A stretch of DNA of 64,000 nucleotides, from positions 1 to 64,000 of the forward strand of contig DASVVT010000095.1 of the NCBI GenBank assembly GCA_036386415.1. The letters are read 5' to 3'. The stretch is from DASVVT01 sp036386415. Its GTDB lineage: Bacteria; Acidobacteriota; Blastocatellia; Pyrinomonadales; Pyrinomonadaceae. The position numbers and the translations under genes are program-made. The notes beneath the pieces were generated by a model. That model did not search any database, was not told the DNA's origin, and saw only the letters and a list, made by a program, of their open reading frames with translations. Position 1 is the first letter of the stretch. Every line of letters starts with the position of its first letter. Below are positions 60,252-64,000 of the stretch, piece by piece.

Positions 60252-61754
60252 TTATCTCCTCGACGGCGGCGCAATCTCGTTGGCGACGATGAGACCGGAT
60301 TGAGTGACGGCGGCGATGCCCTGTCCGGGGAAGACGGAATCGCCGACCATGTAGAGATTGGGCAGCCCCGTCCGGTGCGAAAGGGAGTTCATGCCGAAGA
60401 CATCGAGCCGCTGGCCGACGCCGCCGACCATCCCCAGCCTGCGGCGCGTCGCATCATAAAAGGTTCGCGGCGTCGCCGTCTCGATCACTTCACAGCCACC
60501 GCCAAGCTCCGGCATCGCAGCGTGTATGCGCGCCCACCACGTTTCGAGCGTCGTCTGATCCTGCGCTTCGTGCTCCGTCTCGTCCTCGTGAAAGGCAAAC
60601 CACTGAGAGGCTTCTGTGAAGGTGCAGACGGTGGCGGCGCGGCGACCCGTGGGCGCGCGAGCGTCCCACGCGGGCGCAGAAGCGAACATGAATTGCGCCT
60701 GCTCGGGATCGTAAACGCGACCTTCCTGCCAGTCTGTCAGCGCGAGTATGTGATCGGCTGGCAGGCGCTCGACAGTCTCCTCATCAAGACCAAGGTAGAT
60801 GAGGTATGCGCCCCAGCCGCGCAACGTCTTGAGCCGTGTGCGCACTTCATTCGGAGTGCGATGTGTGCCGACGAGCTTGCCATAGGTATCCCAGACTGTC
60901 AGATTGCTGACGACTGCTCGCCGCGCTTCGACCCGCTCGCCGCTTAAGAGATCGACGCCGCAGGCGCGCCCGCTTCGATCGTAAGCGAGGCGCAGCACAG
61001 GCGCATTCAGGCGCACCGTCCCGCCGCTCTTTCTGATCGCTTCGGTCAATTGATCGGCCAGGCTCGAAGCGCCGCCACGCATCGAATACATGCCACGGCG
61101 CGGGAGCATCAAGGCCACCGCCGCGTAGAGGTACGCGCACGCGTCGCTCGCGCACTGGGCGAAGATTTGTAGCTGAACGTCTATGAAGCGGCGAAAACGT
61201 GGCGGTGCGTCGTCCAGGTGATCTGCCGCCGTGTGATTCAAGGCCGCGAGGATGCCAGAGGCGGTGCGCGCTTCCGCCGCGCTCGCCTGAAGGCGTCGCA
61301 GCTTCGAGGCGGTGCGCAGATCGGGCGCGCGACGCGAGACACGTCTGAGCGCTTCGCCGAGGGGCGCAAGCTCGCGGTAGAAGGCGACCGCTCTCCGGGC
61401 GCATTCGGGAAAGGCTGCGCGCAGAGACGCTTCAAACTCTTCATCATTCTCCGTCAGCCGAACCTCAGTTCCATCAGGCAGGCGCACGACGTAAGGGGGC
61501 GAGACGGGTCGAACTTCGGGCGCTGGCGTGGGAAGCTCTGAGAAGACGCGCTCGTGAATCTCTCCGGGCTGCCATGAGGCGTAGAGCGATGCGCCCGCTT
61601 CAAATTCATAGCCGAACTTCTGAAAGGTCGCGGCGCATCCCCCCACACGCGCCTCCTTCTCGAACAGGCAGACGTTCACTCCGCGCGCCGCCAGCAACGC
61701 AGCAGTCGTCAGCCCGCCAATGCCCCCGCCCACAATGACAACTTCGTAAGACAT
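60252..61754 (-). CDS. Phytoene desaturase/carotenoid isomerase-like FAD oxidoreductase
   Basis: 500 residues. The FAD-binding GxGxxG is at the N-terminus (VIVGGGIGGLTTAALLA, LFEKEARVGGCAATF). The middle and C-terminal parts match the CrtI/CrtISO superfamily (MRGGASSLADQLTEAIRKSG, GVGQRLDVFGMNSLSHRTGL, YMVGDSVFPGQGIAAVTQSG). Members act on carotenoids, retinol or other polyenes. No other carotenoid genes are nearby, so the substrate is uncertain. Confidence 0.85.
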   Translation of the reverse strand: MSYEVVIVGGGIGGLTTAALLAARGVNVCLFEKEARVGGCAATFQKFGYEFEAGASLYASWQPGEIHERVFSELPTPAPEVRPVSPPYVVRLPDGTEVRLTENDEEFEASLRAAFPECARRAVAFYRELAPLGEALRRVSRRAPDLRTASKLRRLQASAAEARTASGILAALNHTAADHLDDAPPRFRRFIDVQLQIFAQCASDACAYLYAAVALMLPRRGMYSMRGGASSLADQLTEAIRKSGGTVRLNAPVLRLAYDRSGRACGVDLLSGERVEARRAVVSNLTVWDTYGKLVGTHRTPNEVRTRLKTLRGWGAYLIYLGLDEETVERLPADHILALTDWQEGRVYDPEQAQFMFASAPAWDARAPTGRRAATVCTFTEASQWFAFHEDETEHEAQDQTTLETWWARIHAAMPELGGGCEVIETATPRTFYDATRRRLGMVGGVGQRLDVFGMNSLSHRTGLPNLYMVGDSVFPGQGIAAVTQSGLIVANEIAPPSRR

Positions 61755-61760
61755 AAAGAG

Positions 61761-61836
61761 CAGATGTTAGATGTCAGATACTAGATGTTAGTCGCCAGCT
61801 TTTAACTGACATCTAACATCTAGTATCCGACATCTG
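61761..61836. repeat. Hairpin repeat of GATGTCA words, family R5 copy 2
   Basis: CAGATGTTAGATGTCAGATA and CTAGATGTTAGT on the left match ACTGACATCTAACATCTAGT and ATCCGACATCTG on the right. It separates two same-strand genes. Confidence 0.87.
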
Positions 61837-61839
61837 TTT

Positions 61840-62742
61840 TTAAAAGATGGCGCGTGCGACGATCTCGACGATGGCGGCTTTTTGGTCGCTCCCTTTATCG
61901 GGCTGCATATATGGTTCGAGGATGATGAGCAGGGACGAGAGGCCGTTGAAGAGAGTATGGATGATGATGCAGGGCAGCAGGCGACCCGTCCAGGCGCGCA
62001 CGACCGTCAGAAAGAGACTAAGTACGCCGATGGTCGAGATGACGCCGACGTTGCCCCAGTATTGCGGAACGTGAACAACCGTAAACAGCATCATCACGCC
62101 GACCACCGCCCAGAGCGTTCCAATCGCTCTTTGCAGGGCGGAATAGAGTATCCCGCGATAGATCATCTCCTCCACGAGCGGTGCGGTTAGAGTGGCGACG
62201 ACCACAGTGGCGTAGCGCGCGGCGGTGGAACTGGCGACGATTTGATCCAACTGGGTTGGCTCGCCGCCGATGAACTTCGTCAGAATGAGACCCACGATCA
62301 TCAGAGCGACGGCCAGGGCGGCGCTCGACCAGAAACCCAGGTGCTCGCTCCAGCTCAAACCAAGTGTGGGCCAGAAAGGGCGTCTGCCGATCCCCGTCGC
62401 AACCATCCATACCAGGCCAATCGTTAACAGATGAGCGGGAACGACAGAGATCAGCAACAGCAGAATGGCCGTCGGGTCAGTATTTGAGAACTGTATGAGG
62501 GCTTCACCGCCAGCCCCCGGATTCCGGTAAAGCACATAAGCGATGACGATCAATAGCTGTGAGGCGAAGAGAAGAAAGACGCTGCCGAACCATGTCAGGA
62601 CGGCGATCACTAACCCCCAGGGCGGATTATTCGGGTCAATCGCTGCGGGCGAAGGCGGCTCGCCCGGCTCAAACGGTGCGCTCGCGTATTGACCAGCCTC
62701 TAAGCCGCTCGTCAGCAATGTCGATTCTTTGGATGTGCTCAC
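61840..62742 (-). CDS. CPBP-family intramembrane metalloprotease
   Basis: 300 residues from a GTG at 62742 (a TTG at 62781 is possible; no clear ribosome binding site). Six to seven hydrophobic segments are seen. The catalytic motifs of CPBP/ABI proteases are intact: EEMIYRGIL (about residue 195), His in FTVVHVPQYWGN and the last His/Asn in CIIIHTLFNGL. The family includes CAAX-type and bacteriocin-immunity proteases. The substrate is unknown. Confidence 0.85.
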   Translation of the reverse strand: MSTSKESTLLTSGLEAGQYASAPFEPGEPPSPAAIDPNNPPWGLVIAVLTWFGSVFLLFASQLLIVIAYVLYRNPGAGGEALIQFSNTDPTAILLLLISVVPAHLLTIGLVWMVATGIGRRPFWPTLGLSWSEHLGFWSSAALAVALMIVGLILTKFIGGEPTQLDQIVASSTAARYATVVVATLTAPLVEEMIYRGILYSALQRAIGTLWAVVGVMMLFTVVHVPQYWGNVGVISTIGVLSLFLTVVRAWTGRLLPCIIIHTLFNGLSSLLIILEPYMQPDKGSDQKAAIVEIVARAIF

Positions 62743-62786
62743 AGCAGGGAAAAGTGTATGAGAGTTATCAGGAAAAGGCAAAAGAG

Positions 62787-62922
62787 CAGTAGACAGGAGA
62801 CAGTAGTCAGTAGAAAGGAAAAACGGTTGATGCGGTGTCGTACTGTGCCTCTCAATCAGAATAAACAGCGAAGCGTGCCGCTGCGGCTTTCTGTTCTACT
62901 GACTACTGTCTCCTGTCTACTG
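62787..62922. repeat. Intergenic hairpin repeat, family R3 copy 3
   Basis: Perfect 29-bp arms (62787-62815 and 62894-62922) built from CAGTAGACAGGAGACAGTAG and TCAGTAGAA. The right arm encodes part of the C-terminus of the overlapping acyltransferase gene. Confidence 0.92.
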
Positions 62923-63728
62923 TCTTCAAAATGTTTCATCATCCTTGCGCGGACGGCTTGCATCAGCGCTTCCAAGTCATTGTCTGTGAGTCCTGCGGTT
63001 GGGATGGGCGGGTCGACGTACATGTCTACGGGGCCGGGGCGGAAGATGATCGAGTCGCGCGGCAAGACCTGGCGCGAGCCGATGATGGTCACGGGCATGA
63101 TGGGAACTCCCGCTTGAATGGCGAGCTTGAACCCGCCCTTCTTAAAGGGTTGCAACGCGCCGTCGCGTGAGCGCGTGCCTTCGGGGAAGATGAAAGCGCA
63201 GATGCCGTCGTGCAGGTACGCGGCAGCCCTTTGCATGCTCGCTACAGCATTCTGCGTCGAGCTGCGATCAATCGGAATGTGGCCTGCACGCGTCAGGTGC
63301 CACCCCATAAACGGGATACGAAAGAGGCTCTTCTTCGCCGCGATCCTCAGTTGCGCAGGCAGATAGCCGAGCATCGCCGGAATGTCCATGTAGCTCTGAT
63401 GCGTCGAGAGAAAGACGTAGGACGCGCCCGGCATGATGTGCTCCGCGCCGTGAACGCGCACGCGAGCGCCCGCCGTGCGCGCAATCAGGCGACACCAAAC
63501 CTGCGCGCACCAGTGCTGCCCCCTGCCCCTTGGATCAAAAAGGGAGACGAAGAGGGAGATGCTTCCCATGATGATGGTGTAGAGATAGATCAATGGGATG
63601 GCGATGGCCGAGTGAATGTAATTAAGCAGCGTGGGAGAACGCGGCGGCGCGGTACGTAGAACTTCAGCAACCGCACCATCGCGCTTTAGCTCTTCTTCTA
63701 GCTGGGGAGTAAGCTCAGTTTGCTCCAA
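62856..63728 (-). CDS. Lysophospholipid/1-acylglycerol-3-phosphate acyltransferase (PlsC family)
   Basis: 290 residues from a TTG at 63728. A hydrophobic N-terminal segment (about 35-65) leads to the acyltransferase domain: HQSYMD (the HX4D catalytic pair), the GAFIFPEGTRSRDG-like motif here as CAFIFPEGTRSRD, and KKGGFKLAIQAGVPIMPV. It adds an acyl chain to lysophosphatidic acid or a related acceptor at the inner membrane. The last 20 residues (after MMKHFEDSRQ) are encoded by the R3 hairpin and have no counterpart in the family, so the original stop was probably lost when the repeat came in. It lies 15 nt downstream of the Nudix gene. Confidence 0.9.
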   Translation of the reverse strand: MEQTELTPQLEEELKRDGAVAEVLRTAPPRSPTLLNYIHSAIAIPLIYLYTIIMGSISLFVSLFDPRGRGQHWCAQVWCRLIARTAGARVRVHGAEHIMPGASYVFLSTHQSYMDIPAMLGYLPAQLRIAAKKSLFRIPFMGWHLTRAGHIPIDRSSTQNAVASMQRAAAYLHDGICAFIFPEGTRSRDGALQPFKKGGFKLAIQAGVPIMPVTIIGSRQVLPRDSIIFRPGPVDMYVDPPIPTAGLTDNDLEALMQAVRARMMKHFEDSRQETVVSRTESRSGTLRCLF

Positions 63729-63743
63729 ATCTTACAACTCAAA

Positions 63744-64000
63744 TCAAACCGCCGGGTAGTCAACACCCAGTGCAGGCAGACCCAGACGCTGTGCGGCCAT
63801 CATCAGGCCGATGATCGTCTTGGCGTCTTCAATCTCGCCATCTGAGATCATCTCGAAGGCGCGCGCCCAGGAGACGCGGACAATCTCCACCTGCTCATCG
63901 TCTTCGAGCCTTTGCGCCGTCTCTTTCAGGTCGGTCGCCAGGTAGAGCCACATCTTCTCTTCGCAGAAGCCGGGCGTGACGAAGAACTCCGCGAGCTTTT
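63744..64000 (-). CDS. Nudix hydrolase (ADP-ribose pyrophosphatase type), C-terminal part
   Basis: The frame runs off the right edge; 85 residues are visible. KLAEFFVTPGFCEEKMWLYLA and the acidic EDDEQVEIVRVSW with EMISDGEIEDAKTIIGLM match the C-terminal half of ADP-ribose pyrophosphatase-like Nudix enzymes. The Nudix box itself would lie outside the window. Probably cotranscribed with the acyltransferase. Confidence 0.82.
   Translation of the reverse strand, partial: KLAEFFVTPGFCEEKMWLYLATDLKETAQRLEDDEQVEIVRVSWARAFEMISDGEIEDAKTIIGLMMAAQRLGLPALGVDYPAV

Overview
The window reads as chromosomal DNA from a GC-rich, diderm, heterotrophic bacterium, most likely an Acidobacteriota of the Blastocatellia type. 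This rests on two VWFA-related secreted proteins of the kind common in Acidobacteria, a VIT/VWA protein, paired M16 peptidases, Ycf48-like and FG-GAP proteins, PilT and Uma2 genes, and scarcity of operons. The taxonomic call is inference, since no rRNA or tRNA gene was seen.

Layout. 1-13.6 kb: envelope and secreted proteins (FG-GAP, TPR, VIT/VWA, PpiC, MoxR, Ycf48-like, an active/inactive M16 pair). 13.6-26.4 kb: a STAS protein and a duplicated locus. Each half has a small Cys/Trp/Tyr-ended peptide with a shared leader motif, a shared promoter with a roughly 470-nt 5' leader, a hairpin after the peptide gene and an ABC exporter. Two cytosolic TlpA-like redoxins, a subtilase and a GAF protein lie in or beside the locus. 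This looks like a pair of RiPP-type (modified or disulfide-bonded) peptide loci without a recognisable standard maturase. 26.8-30.1 kb: a carboxy-terminal processing protease, a fibronectin-III protein, a 21-nt minisatellite and a 39-bp dyad array.

30.0-37.6 kb is an integron-type gene-cassette array with ten attC-like sites (two damaged, one truncated), all in one orientation and with no integrase in the window (a CALIN). Its cassettes encode a possible two-gene addiction-like pair, a 2H phosphoesterase, an S74 endosialidase-type chaperone protein, an alpha/beta-hydrolase-like protein and several unknowns. 37.7-41.7 kb: ordinary accessory genes. 41.8-47.1 kb: a divergent module with an XRE repressor, an ImmA/IrrE-like protein and a primase-like protein on one side, and an HNH nuclease, a coiled-coil protein, a SWIM-Rad52 fusion and an unknown protein on the other. 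A 10-bp-arm dyad overlaps the HNH promoter and start. The combination recalls DdrO/IrrE control of the Rad52-like DdrA in Deinococcus and ImmR/ImmA control of mobile elements.

47.2-64 kb: signalling and surface genes (GAF-PP2C phosphatase, PilT, receiver-histidine kinase overlapping a receiver-HD-GYP protein, two VWFA-related proteins), Uma2, a metalloprotease-like lipoprotein, a carotenoid-desaturase-like oxidoreductase, a CPBP protease, an acyltransferase and the end of a Nudix gene.

Across the whole window, intergenic gaps carry long-stem hairpins made of short repeated words. At least ten families are present, several in two to four copies. They often supply the stop codon, and sometimes the last residues, of a neighbouring gene.
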